From NCBI GenBank assembly GCA_025981625.1, contig JAICXF010000065.1, positions 1 to 8,671 on the forward strand: a DNA stretch of 8,671 bases, read 5' to 3'. Positions within the stretch are counted from its first letter, which is position 1; the number at the start of each line of letters is the position of its first letter. The position numbers and the translations under genes were made by a program. Under the pieces are notes generated by a model. The model was not told the origin of the DNA. It saw nothing but the letters and a program-made list of their open reading frames with translations, and made no database searches. This document shows positions 1 through 6,585 of the stretch, piece by piece. This DNA comes from Sphingomonas sp. Lineage in GTDB: Bacteria; Pseudomonadota; Alphaproteobacteria; Sphingomonadales; Sphingomonadaceae.

Positions 1-384
1 AACAGGCGCTACGCTGGCGGCCAGTGGATCAATGCGGCGGCACCGATCGATCGCATACCGCTCTACGTCCGGGCGGGGTCGATCGTGACGCTCGGGACTC
101 CGATACCGAATACGAGCGTAAGGCAGCCGTTGAGCGAGATCCGGGTCTATCCGGGTGCGAGTGCGACGTTCACGATCTACGATGATGACGGGGTGAGCAA
201 TGCGTACAAGTCCGGCGGCGGCCGGTCCGCGGTCCTGCACTGGGACGATCATGCAAAACGACTGACGAGTTCAGGAAAGCTGCCGACCGGTCAGGATGCG
301 GCCTCGCTCGTTAAAATAATCGAAGGGCAGTCGGCGGGGCAGTTTCCAAATCAGTTGCCGCTGTCGAGGGGGAGTTTCCGATGA
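1..384 (+). CDS. GH31 glycosidase (alpha-xylosidase/alpha-glucosidase type), C-terminal fragment
   Basis: Only the last 127 codons are present; the gene begins before the window and frame 1 is open from base 1. What is seen: a YAGGQWINAAAP / IDRIPLYVRAGSIVTLG segment followed by EIRVYPGASATFTIYDDDG. These are the conserved C-terminal beta-sandwich blocks of glycoside hydrolase family 31, including the DUF5110-like distal domain. The catalytic barrel and both catalytic aspartates lie outside the window, so substrate cannot be read. Family members remove alpha-xylose, alpha-glucose or alpha-galactose from non-reducing ends; alpha-xylosidase is the most likely guess because of the hemicellulase neighbours. 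The TGA stop overlaps the ATG of the GH51 gene (ATGA, 381-384), so the two are probably co-transcribed and translationally coupled. The ATG/GTG codons inside the fragment (for example GTG at 85) are internal and not the real start. Confidence 0.88.
   Translation, partial: NRRYAGGQWINAAAPIDRIPLYVRAGSIVTLGTPIPNTSVRQPLSEIRVYPGASATFTIYDDDGVSNAYKSGGGRSAVLHWDDHAKRLTSSGKLPTGQDAASLVKIIEGQSAGQFPNQLPLSRGSFR
366..374 (+). promoter_or_regulatory. Ribosome binding site for the GH51 gene, inside the GH31 coding end
   Basis: The purine run GAGGGGGAG lies 6 bases before the ATG at 381 and within the last codons of the GH31 gene. It supports the 381 start and the 4-base coupled overlap. Confidence 0.65.
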
Positions 385-1916
385 AAGCCATTCTGACTTT
401 TGTAACCGTACTTGCCGCGCTTCAGGCCAGCAGCGCGGCGGCGACGCTCAAAGCGACGGCGAGCGTCGACGTACAGGCCGCGGGGACGCGCATTCCGCCG
501 GAGATCTATGGTCAGTTCTCCGAACAGCTGGGCAAAGGCATCACCGACGGCATCTGGGTCGGGGCGAATTCGAACATTCCGAACATCCGCGGCTATCGGC
601 GTGATGTGGTCGAGGCGCTGAAGGCAATGCACGTGCCCGTGCTGCGCTGGCCGGGCGGCTGCTATGCCGACACCTACCATTGGCGGGACGGCATCGGGCC
701 GCGCCCGCGCCGACCGGTCACGCTCAACAAATGGTGGGGCGACAACGAAGAGCATAATGCCTTCGGCACCCACGAATATTTCGATTTCGCCGAGCTGATC
801 GGCGCCAAAACATTCCTGAGCGTCAATGTCGGCACTGGCACCGCAGGCGAAGCCAAGGACTGGGTCGAATATATCAGCTCGGCCAGTCACTCCGCCCTCG
901 CCGAACTCCGGCGCGCGAACGGCCGCGCACAACCATGGACGATCGACTACAGCGGCATCGGCAACGAGGCGTGGGGCTGCGGCGGCAATCTCACTGCGGC
1001 GCAATATGCTCCCTTGCTCCGCCGCTTCGCGACCTTCGTGCGGCAGGAGCACGGCCCCGTCATTGTCTCCGTCGGCCCGTCCGGCGGTGATTACGCGTGG
1101 ACCGAGGAGATGATGAAATCGCACGACAAGTTCGACTTGTTGTCGCTCCATTATTACACGCTTCCGACCGGTCAGTGGGCGCACAAGGGCCCGGCCGTCG
1201 GATTCACCAAAGCCGACTGGGCATCGACCTTCGCGCAGACGCGGCGCATCGAGGAGATGATCGGCCGCCACACGGCGATCATGGACAAGGCCGATCCGCA
1301 AAGGAAGGTCGGGCTCGCGATTGATGAATGGGGCACGTGGTACGATACGCCGCCAGGCGCTCCGGCGCTTCGGCAGGAGAATACGCTTCGCGATGCGCTG
1401 ATCGCAGCGACGAACTTCGATATTTTCCAGCGCCATCTCGACCGTGTTCGGATGACCAACATCGCCCAGATGGTGAACGTCCTTCAGGCGATGGTGCTCA
1501 CCGACGGCGCGCGCCTGGCGCTGACGCCGACTTATTATGCATTCCTGCTCTATCGGCCGTTTCAGGGCGCGTCAGCGCTTCCCGCCGAGGTTAAGGGACC
1601 GACCTATGTCGAAGGAACGATCAGCGTGCCGGCGATCGACCTCACGGCGGCGCGCGATGCCAGCGGCGCGCTTCAGGTCGCGCTGGTGAACGTCAATCCG
1701 GACGAGGGCGCCGAAGTGGACCTCGACCTCGGCCGCTTTGCTGGCGCGCGCGTGGAAGGGCAGGTGCTGACGGCGGCGCAGATGGATTCGCGCAATGAGC
1801 CTGGTGCCAAGCCTCAGGTTGCGCCGACGCCGTTCACCGCTGCACGCTGGCTCGGCGGCAAGCTGCGGGTCGAAATGCCGGCCAAGTCGATCGTTCGGCT
1901 GACCGTCCGACCGTAG
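381..1916 (+). CDS. Exported GH51 alpha-L-arabinofuranosidase
   Basis: Hydrolyses terminal alpha-L-arabinofuranosyl residues from arabinan, arabinoxylan or other arabinose-decorated oligosaccharides, releasing L-arabinose with retention. The 511-residue length is normal for bacterial GH51. Residues 1-21 form a signal peptide with a hydrophobic core and an AAA cleavage site, so the enzyme is probably periplasmic or secreted; many GH51 enzymes are cytoplasmic. Visible family blocks: IYGQFSEQLG (42-51), LRWPGGCYAD (88-97), VNVGTGT (148-154), IGNEAWGCGGN (193-203) with the predicted acid/base E196, LSLHYY (254-259), and AIDEWGTWYD (313-322) with the predicted nucleophile E316. The C-terminal part from about residue 400 is the beta-sandwich domain. 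The PGGC form, in place of PGGN, is as I recall typical of one bacterial GH51 subgroup. It is the second gene of a unit with the GH31 gene and converges on the GH27 gene 44 bases away. The family call is firm; the exact polymer is not known. Confidence 0.95.
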   Translation: MKAILTFVTVLAALQASSAAATLKATASVDVQAAGTRIPPEIYGQFSEQLGKGITDGIWVGANSNIPNIRGYRRDVVEALKAMHVPVLRWPGGCYADTYHWRDGIGPRPRRPVTLNKWWGDNEEHNAFGTHEYFDFAELIGAKTFLSVNVGTGTAGEAKDWVEYISSASHSALAELRRANGRAQPWTIDYSGIGNEAWGCGGNLTAAQYAPLLRRFATFVRQEHGPVIVSVGPSGGDYAWTEEMMKSHDKFDLLSLHYYTLPTGQWAHKGPAVGFTKADWASTFAQTRRIEEMIGRHTAIMDKADPQRKVGLAIDEWGTWYDTPPGAPALRQENTLRDALIAATNFDIFQRHLDRVRMTNIAQMVNVLQAMVLTDGARLALTPTYYAFLLYRPFQGASALPAEVKGPTYVEGTISVPAIDLTAARDASGALQVALVNVNPDEGAEVDLDLGRFAGARVEGQVLTAAQMDSRNEPGAKPQVAPTPFTAARWLGGKLRVEMPAKSIVRLTVRP

Positions 1917-1960
1917 CTGTCACTCGCTCCGTTGATCGGTTGGCTGGACCGGGTTGCTCA

Positions 1961-3334
1961 TCACGGGATGCGGTAGATCGCCGTCCCATGCGCAGGTAAT
2001 GTCACGCTGATCGACGCAGCACTGGAGAGGTTCGCGCCAGACCAGAGATTCGTGGCCGAATGCCTGCCCGCGATCCCGAGCTGTTTCCAGGTCGCGCTGG
2101 CTTGGGCGGGCCGCTCGTCAAGATTGAACAAGGCGAGATAGCGAACGGGGTTGCGGCGCGGCCCCGCCGAAGCTTCCCACACCCTTGCGTGCTCGAAACC
2201 GGGCGGAAGCGGATTCAGCTGATGGCTCTCCCAACTTGTCTGATTGACGGCAATCACCGCGCGGTTGGTGATCAGCGAACGCGTGAATGGATCGAGTCGC
2301 GTGAGATTCGTGCCGAGCATCAATGGCGAGCGAGCGATTGCCCACAAGGTGAATTGGGTCCGCTGTTCGTCTTGCGTCAGTCTGGAGGAGCGCGGATCGC
2401 CCATTCCGGGGTGCGGCGTCAGCGAACCGAACGGCAGCATGTCGGCGTCGGGCCAGTTGCCGGGGCGGGCATAAGCACTCCATTTTGCGAGCCGGTCAAA
2501 CTGCGACGCGACGCCGCTTGGGTACCCGTCGGGCTGCGCGTCCGAAGGAAACCGCCAGCCGTCCCAAATATCGTTCGAAATGCGCCACAGCTGTGCGTAG
2601 CGGCCGACTTCGGCTGCATGCTCGATGCGGGTCGGGCCGGGGGAGAGGCTGAGCACGATCGGGCGGCCGCTCTTCTTGATCGCGGCAGCGATCTGGCGGA
2701 TTTCGGCCGGCTTGTAGGGGTGATCCGCGATGCAATCGACCTTGAGATAGTCGACCCCCCACTGGGCGTAGAGCCGCATCATCGAATCGTAATAAGCCTG
2801 ACCCGCCGCGTTGTCCCGAACGCCGTAGTTGCCGTCGTCCCACGGGCAGACATCGGACGTGTCCGCCGCGTCGGCGGCATGAAAGTGGCTGCCCGCGATC
2901 GGGGTGTTCCGTTCGACGGCGCCGCGCGGAATGCCCCGCATGACGTGGATGCCGAATTTGAGGCCAAGGCTGTGCACCCATTGTGCGAGCGGCCTGAACC
3001 CCACGCCACGAGCAGCGGAAGGATAGCGGTCGAGTGCCGGCTCGAGCAGTCCGCTGGGATCGATCTGGAACTCTCGCGCGGCGCGCTTATCAGCCGAAGG
3101 GTGCGCCATGTACCAGCCCATGTCGATGACCGCGTAGGTCCAGCCGTAGCTCTTGAGCGCCGCCAGTGCCTTGGCGTTCGCCCGATAGTCAGCCTCGTTG
3201 ATCGTCAGGCCATAGGAGTCCCAGCTGTTCCAGCCCATCGGCGGTGATGGCGCGAGAGTCCCGGCATTCCCCGCCGAACCCATTACGCACCCGAGCAGCA
3301 CAGAGACCAACAACAACTTTCGACGGATCGCCAC
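1961..3334 (-). CDS. Exported GH27 glycosidase (alpha-galactosidase / beta-L-arabinopyranosidase family)
   Basis: A 457-residue family 27 enzyme. Motifs numbered from GTG 3334: PPMGWNSWD (31-39), VIDMGW (69-74), LGLKFGIH (123-130), YLKVDC (196-201) with predicted nucleophile D200, RISNDIW (251-257) with predicted acid/base D255, and NWPDADML (293-300); a C-terminal beta-sandwich follows. Compared with human alpha-galactosidase A recalled from memory, the nucleophile, acid/base, K168, R227 and the D266-M267 pair are kept. D93, Y134 and E203 correspond to Met, His and Pro or Ser here, so plain alpha-galactosidase is not assured. The N-terminus is a signal peptide; a lipobox-like LLGC (13-16) makes a lipoprotein possible, though cleavage after NA near residue 24 is an alternative. 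The start is GTG 3334 because GGGGAG lies 8 bases upstream; the in-frame GTG at 3343 would overlap that site. It is the last gene of the minus-strand unit, 67 bases after the transporter. Confidence 0.88.
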   Translation of the reverse strand: MAIRRKLLLVSVLLGCVMGSAGNAGTLAPSPPMGWNSWDSYGLTINEADYRANAKALAALKSYGWTYAVIDMGWYMAHPSADKRAAREFQIDPSGLLEPALDRYPSAARGVGFRPLAQWVHSLGLKFGIHVMRGIPRGAVERNTPIAGSHFHAADAADTSDVCPWDDGNYGVRDNAAGQAYYDSMMRLYAQWGVDYLKVDCIADHPYKPAEIRQIAAAIKKSGRPIVLSLSPGPTRIEHAAEVGRYAQLWRISNDIWDGWRFPSDAQPDGYPSGVASQFDRLAKWSAYARPGNWPDADMLPFGSLTPHPGMGDPRSSRLTQDEQRTQFTLWAIARSPLMLGTNLTRLDPFTRSLITNRAVIAVNQTSWESHQLNPLPPGFEHARVWEASAGPRRNPVRYLALFNLDERPAQASATWKQLGIAGRHSATNLWSGANLSSAASISVTLPAHGTAIYRIP

Positions 3335-3342
3335 TACTCTCA

Positions 3343-3348
3343 CTCCCC
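3343..3348 (-). promoter_or_regulatory. Ribosome binding site deciding the GH27 start
   Basis: On the minus strand GGGGAG is followed by 8 bases and then GTG at 3334. The alternative in-frame GTG at 3341-3343 shares a base with this motif and has no site of its own at normal spacing. Confidence 0.6.
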
Positions 3349-3401
3349 GGATAGTTGCTCGTCCCGACTGCTTGAGTGCGGAGATTTCGGCTTAGGCTGC
3401 T

Positions 3402-4706
3402 TCACTCCTCGACGGTCAGTCGCTCAGGAGCCAGCCATTCGCTCGTGCGAGAACCCCACAGCGCATAATACAGCACGAACAGCTCGCAGACCGCGGTGAG
3501 GAGGAACGATCGCTGGATTCCGAACTGGTCGGCGAGCTTGCCCTGGACGATAACCAGCGCGCCGCCGGCGATCGCCCAGATCAGCCATCCCGATCCCTCC
3601 TCGGTGAGCGGGCCGAGGCCGCGGATGGCGAGGGCGAAGATGGTCGGGAACATGATCGAGTGGAAGAAGCCCACCGCCATCAGCCCGTACATCGCGGTGG
3701 GTCCGTGAGCGAGACTGGCGATCATCATCACCACGAAAGCGCCGATCGAGAAGAAAGCGAGCACCTTTTCGGGTGCGATCGCGCGCATGACGAACGCGCC
3801 GAGGAAGCGGCCGACGGCCATGCCGCCCCACACGAACATCAGGTAATTCGCGGCCTGCTCATGCGTCACATTGCCGATGTCCGGCTGCGACGCGAAGCTG
3901 ATGAACAGGTTGCCGACGCCGATTTCGGCGATGAGGTAGACGAAGATCGCCACAACCCCCAGCACCAGATTGCGGTGGCGCCATAGGGAAAGATGCTTCC
4001 GCGCCTCCGCGTTCACTCGGCGCGTGGAGGCGCCGAGCTCGGGCAAGCGCGCTCGCCAGATGACGACGGCGAGCACGGCGAGCACGACAGCGACGATGAG
4101 ATATGGCAGCTGCGTCGCCTGGGCATCGGCCATCCGCTGCGCCTGCGTCAGCTTCGTGCTCTCGAGCGTCGTCCCCGCAACGGTGCGGGCAAGGATCAGT
4201 TGCTGGCCGTATGCAACGGCGAGGAAATCGCCGGTGGTATTGAAGGCCTGAACAAGCGTCAGGCGCGATTCGGAGGTTTCGCGAGGACCGATCACCGCGA
4301 CATAGGGATTGGCGGCGACCTGCAGAATTGCGATGCCGCATGAAACGATGAACAGCGAGGCCAGTGTCAGTCCGTACGATGGCAATCGCGCCGCTGGAAT
4401 CATCCCGAGCGAACCGAGCACCATCACCACCAATCCGACCACCAGCGCCTTTTGGTAACCCACTCGCTCGATCAGCTTGGCCGCCGGGATCGAGGCGACC
4501 AGATAACCGATGAACCAGGTCGATTCGATCAGCGTCGTCTGGGTGTAGTTGAGCTGGAACACGCTCCGAAGGTGCGGCAACAGCGTATTGTTGATGACGG
4601 TGATGAAGCCCCACATGAAGAAGAGCGTGGCGAGCAGCGCAAGCGCGGGGCCGTAACGAGGAGTCAGCGGCGTTCCGCTTGCCGTCGATTCTGCTGAACT
4701 CGCCAT
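3402..4706 (-). CDS. FucP/GluP-family MFS sugar transporter
   Basis: A 434-residue inner-membrane permease with about 12 hydrophobic segments, resembling the L-fucose:proton symporter FucP and glucose/galactose transporter GluP. Numbered from ATG 4706, visible blocks are LFFMWGFITVINNTLLPHL (28-46, TM1), the GYLVASIPAAKLIERVGYQKA stretch around 67-87, ILQVAANPYVAVIGP (127-141, TM4) and SRLTLVQAFNTTGD (near 146-159), each with a clear FucP-family counterpart. A hydrophilic loop near 220-245 separates the two halves. The FucP proton-coupling acids D46 and E135 align with N40 and Q129. The start at 4706 is chosen because AAGGGGAGG lies 9 bases upstream; the upstream in-frame ATG 4727 and GTG 4730 lack such a site. 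It follows the GntR gene after 64 bases containing an operator-like palindrome and precedes GH27. From context it probably imports a monosaccharide such as L-arabinose, galactose or xylose; the substrate is inference. Confidence 0.9.
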   Translation of the reverse strand: MASSAESTASGTPLTPRYGPALALLATLFFMWGFITVINNTLLPHLRSVFQLNYTQTTLIESTWFIGYLVASIPAAKLIERVGYQKALVVGLVVMVLGSLGMIPAARLPSYGLTLASLFIVSCGIAILQVAANPYVAVIGPRETSESRLTLVQAFNTTGDFLAVAYGQQLILARTVAGTTLESTKLTQAQRMADAQATQLPYLIVAVVLAVLAVVIWRARLPELGASTRRVNAEARKHLSLWRHRNLVLGVVAIFVYLIAEIGVGNLFISFASQPDIGNVTHEQAANYLMFVWGGMAVGRFLGAFVMRAIAPEKVLAFFSIGAFVVMMIASLAHGPTAMYGLMAVGFFHSIMFPTIFALAIRGLGPLTEEGSGWLIWAIAGGALVIVQGKLADQFGIQRSFLLTAVCELFVLYYALWGSRTSEWLAPERLTVEE

Positions 4707-4715
4707 CGCTTTCGA

Positions 4716-4724
4716 CCTCCCCTT
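4716..4724 (-). promoter_or_regulatory. Ribosome binding site deciding the transporter start
   Basis: AAGGGGAGG on the minus strand, 9 bases before the ATG at 4706. It lies inside the longer reading frame that would start at 4727 or 4730, which argues that those upstream starts are not used. Confidence 0.65.
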
Positions 4725-4736
4725 CATCACTGCTCA

Positions 4737-4764
4737 GTAATAGTCAGACTAATTGAGGGTGCAA
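4737..4764 (-). promoter_or_regulatory. Possible promoter of the transporter-GH27 unit
   Basis: Minus strand: TTGCAC (4764-4759) and TATTAC (4742-4737) with a 16-base spacer. The -10-like box matches the sigma-70 consensus at 4 of 6 positions and the -35-like box at 3 of 6, so the call is weak. The operator palindrome 4741-4751 fills the spacer, as expected for repression by blocking polymerase. A transcript starting near 4730 would include the ribosome site for ATG 4706 but leave the GTG at 4730 without a leader. Confidence 0.3.
4741..4751. promoter_or_regulatory. Predicted GntR (FadR-subfamily) operator, site 1
   Basis: TAGTC-A-GACTA is a perfect 11-base inverted repeat and fits the published FadR-subfamily consensus TNGTNNNACNA at every fixed position. 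It lies between the gntR stop and the transporter start. A second copy in front of gntR shares TAGTCAGACT, and the wider 23-base context (4742-4764) matches that copy at 18 positions. Confidence 0.65.
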
Positions 4765-4770
4765 GTAGGC

Positions 4771-5511
4771 CTATGCTGCTCTGAGGCCGACATCTTCGCG
4801 CGCCGAAGTCACGAGTATTCGCATCGCATCCCTCGCCCGCTCGGGATCGCACGCTGCTATGGCGTCATAGACGTCGGCGTGAAACGGCACCGGATCGCGC
4901 GGGAGCTCGCGCCCGCGTTGCTTGTAGACGGTGGTCCACGCAACGGCCGCTTCGATCCCCGAACTGAGCGCGATCAGCGCATCATTGTTCGTAGCGTGGA
5001 GCAGCGCGGCGTGAAACTCCCGGTCTCCCTGGCGCCCTTCTTCGGTGGCCAGCGTGTGCCGCCGCATCATTGTAAGCCCAGTCTTCATGCGCTGCAGTTC
5101 CGCCGCAGATCGACGTTCGGCTGCCAAGGCAGCGGCGGCTGGCTCGATGATTTCGCGCAACTCGAACAAGCTTCCGATCAGCTGCTGGTCCGGCTCCCTC
5201 GTGAATGCCCAGGCGAGCACGTCGGGGTCGAGGAGGTTCCAGCGGTTGCGAGGCAGCACACGCGTCCCTGCTTTAGGACGGCTTTCCACCAGTCCTTTGG
5301 CAATCAGGCTCTGCACGGCTTCGCGGTAAGCGGCGCGGGACACGCCAAGAGTGGCGGTCGCCAGGGCCTCGGTTGGCAGCATGTCGCCAGGGGCATAATC
5401 GCCCGACAGAATGTCGGCGCCCACCTTGCGCGCGATCGCCCCGTGAAGGCGCCGGCCGGTGCCTTGCCGGGAGGACGGCGGTGCCTCCCCACTTGCCCTT
5501 TGCGAAACCAT
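4771..5511 (-). CDS. GntR-family (FadR/FCD subfamily) transcriptional regulator
   Basis: A 246-residue predicted sugar- or sugar-acid-responsive regulator. The N-terminal winged helix-turn-helix shows LPTEALATATLGVSRAAY followed by REAVQSLIAKGLVE (about 45-76), then a wing, then NRWNLLDPDVLAW (89-101), a linker reminiscent of galactonate-type (DgoR-like) regulators. The rest is an all-helical FCD effector domain; DREFH (163-167) and FHADVYDAI (210-218) supply D163, H167 and H211 as candidate metal ligands. I could not place the third histidine usual in metal-binding FCD proteins. The start is uncertain: ATG 5523 would sit two bases from an operator palindrome with no ribosome site, whereas ATG 5511 has GGAAAGG just upstream, so 5511 is preferred. 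It is divergent from the AraD1-type gene and first in the minus-strand unit. It probably represses both flanking units and itself until an intermediate such as arabonate or 2-keto-3-deoxyarabonate is present (inference). Confidence 0.9.
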   Translation of the reverse strand: MVSQRASGEAPPSSRQGTGRRLHGAIARKVGADILSGDYAPGDMLPTEALATATLGVSRAAYREAVQSLIAKGLVESRPKAGTRVLPRNRWNLLDPDVLAWAFTREPDQQLIGSLFELREIIEPAAAALAAERRSAAELQRMKTGLTMMRRHTLATEEGRQGDREFHAALLHATNNDALIALSSGIEAAVAWTTVYKQRGRELPRDPVPFHADVYDAIAACDPERARDAMRILVTSAREDVGLRAA

Positions 5512-5524
5512 TGGCCTTTCCATT

Positions 5525-5535
5525 AAGTCTGACTA
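5525..5535. promoter_or_regulatory. Predicted GntR (FadR-subfamily) operator, site 2
   Basis: Read on the minus strand, TAGTCAGACTT has a perfect AGTC-A-GACT palindrome (5526-5534) and fits TNGTNNNACNA at all fixed positions except the last. It lies in the divergent gap between gntR and the AraD1-type gene, 50 bases before the latter, so one bound repressor could act on both directions. No convincing promoter boxes were found on either strand here. Confidence 0.6.
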
Positions 5536-5585
5536 ATGGATTGAGCAATGAGCCACGAGTCCGGTAGTGCACAGGTAAAGTCGCG

Positions 5586-6572
5586 ATGACCCTGCGGCTT
5601 CTCCAGCGTCGCGTCGATGGGGAGCGGTCGGTGATCGCCGACGATGGCGAAGCAGCGCGTGTCGTGAACGGCGTTGGGTCCACGCGCGAACTCGCGTTGC
5701 AGGCGATCGACGGCGGGATCACGTTGCAAGAGATCGTCGTCAGATTGGGGCTCGGGCGGGAGGTCGATACGGCCGCCGAACTCGCCGCCGGAAGGCTCGT
5801 CGCCCCGATTGATCACGAAGACGCCGCTCACCTGACGATGTCCGGCACCGGCCTGACCCACCTCGGCTCGGCGGATGCGCGGGACCGGATGCACAAGCTG
5901 GCTGCCGCCGAGAAGCTGACGGATTCGATGCGTATCTTTCTGGAGGGAGTGGAATCGGGCAAGCCGGCCCATGGGGAAATCGGGTGCCAGCCCGAATGGT
6001 TCTACAAGGGCGATGGTTCGCAACTGGTCGGTCCGGGTGAACCGCTCAGCATGCCTCATTTTGCTAAGGATGGCAGCGAGGAGCCGGAACTCGCAGGGAT
6101 TTACATGATCGGCCGCGACGGCGTGCCATGCCGCCTCGGCATTTGCCTTGCGAACGAGTTCAGCGACCACGTGACAGAGCGTCACAACTACCTATGGCTC
6201 GCCCATTCGAAGCTCCGACAGGCGGCGCTTGGCCCCGAGTTGCTCGTCGGTCCGCCGCCCGATCGCGTCGAAGGCACCAGCCGAATCCGCCGCGGTGGCT
6301 CAATAGTCTGGGAAAAGCCGTTCCTGTCGGGCGAAGCGAACATGTCGCACAGCCTGGCGAACCTGGAATGGCACCAGTTCAAATATGCGCAGTTCCGGCG
6401 CCCGGGGGACATTCACGTACACTTTTTCGGAACCGCGACGCTGTCGTTCAGCGACGGCTTCGGAACCGAGCCCGGAGACGAGTTCGAAATTGAGGCGAGC
6501 CCATTCGTCTTGCCGCTTCGAAACCGGTTGATGCGGTCGGACGAGCAACATCCGGCGGTGCGAGTGCTTTGA
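5586..6572 (+). CDS. araD1: AraD1/GguC-type FAH-superfamily protein, predicted 2-keto-3-deoxy-L-arabonate dehydratase
   Basis: A 328-residue, probably cytoplasmic protein with no signal peptide. The second half carries the fumarylacetoacetate hydrolase fold signatures of the AraD1/GguC group: QPEWFYKGDG (135-144), EEPELAGIYMIG (165-176) with E166 and E168 as likely metal ligands, NEFSDHVTERNYL-like sequence at 190-203 with D194, AHSKLRQAALGPEL (206-219), and HSLANLEWHQFKY through PGDIHVHFFGTATLSF (255-288). In the proposed role it removes water from 2-keto-3-deoxy-L-arabonate to give alpha-ketoglutarate semialdehyde, replacing the unrelated aldolase-like AraD of Azospirillum. That assignment rests on comparative genomics as I recall it. 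The IlvD/Edd dehydratase two genes on would make its substrate, which supports the role. The start ATG 5586 has only a weak AGG ten bases upstream. It leads the plus-strand unit; the stop is 13 bases before galM. A substrate derived from D-xylonate is the main alternative. Confidence 0.85.
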   Translation: MTLRLLQRRVDGERSVIADDGEAARVVNGVGSTRELALQAIDGGITLQEIVVRLGLGREVDTAAELAAGRLVAPIDHEDAAHLTMSGTGLTHLGSADARDRMHKLAAAEKLTDSMRIFLEGVESGKPAHGEIGCQPEWFYKGDGSQLVGPGEPLSMPHFAKDGSEEPELAGIYMIGRDGVPCRLGICLANEFSDHVTERHNYLWLAHSKLRQAALGPELLVGPPPDRVEGTSRIRRGGSIVWEKPFLSGEANMSHSLANLEWHQFKYAQFRRPGDIHVHFFGTATLSFSDGFGTEPGDEFEIEASPFVLPLRNRLMRSDEQHPAVRVL

Positions 6573-6585
6573 AAGGGGTGGGTCG

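Noticed and set aside
351..1436. Long minus-strand open frame (361 codons) opposite the GH51 gene
   Set aside because: It is Arg/Ala/Asp-rich with no recognisable domain and lies wholly antisense to a gene with intact catalytic motifs; such frames are expected in GC-rich DNA.
1917..1960. Possible bidirectional terminator between the converging GH51 and GH27 genes
   Set aside because: The best hairpin, CGGT (1937-1940) with ACCG (1948-1951), has only a 4-base stem and no T-run on either strand, so it cannot be supported.
2060..3247. Plus-strand open frame (395 codons) opposite the GH27 gene
   Set aside because: Antisense shadow of a clear GH27 gene; low-complexity Arg/Val/Ala composition, no ribosome site and no family motif.
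3344..3401. Possible third operator (GTCCCGACT, 3361-3369) in front of the GH27 gene
   Set aside because: It has the wrong centre spacing for the AGTC-N-GACT core and misses the flanking bases, so it is indistinguishable from chance; nothing else was seen in this gap besides the ribosome site.
4753..5526. Plus-strand open frame (257 codons) mirroring gntR
   Set aside because: It lies opposite the clear winged-helix and FCD coding frame and shows no domain of its own.
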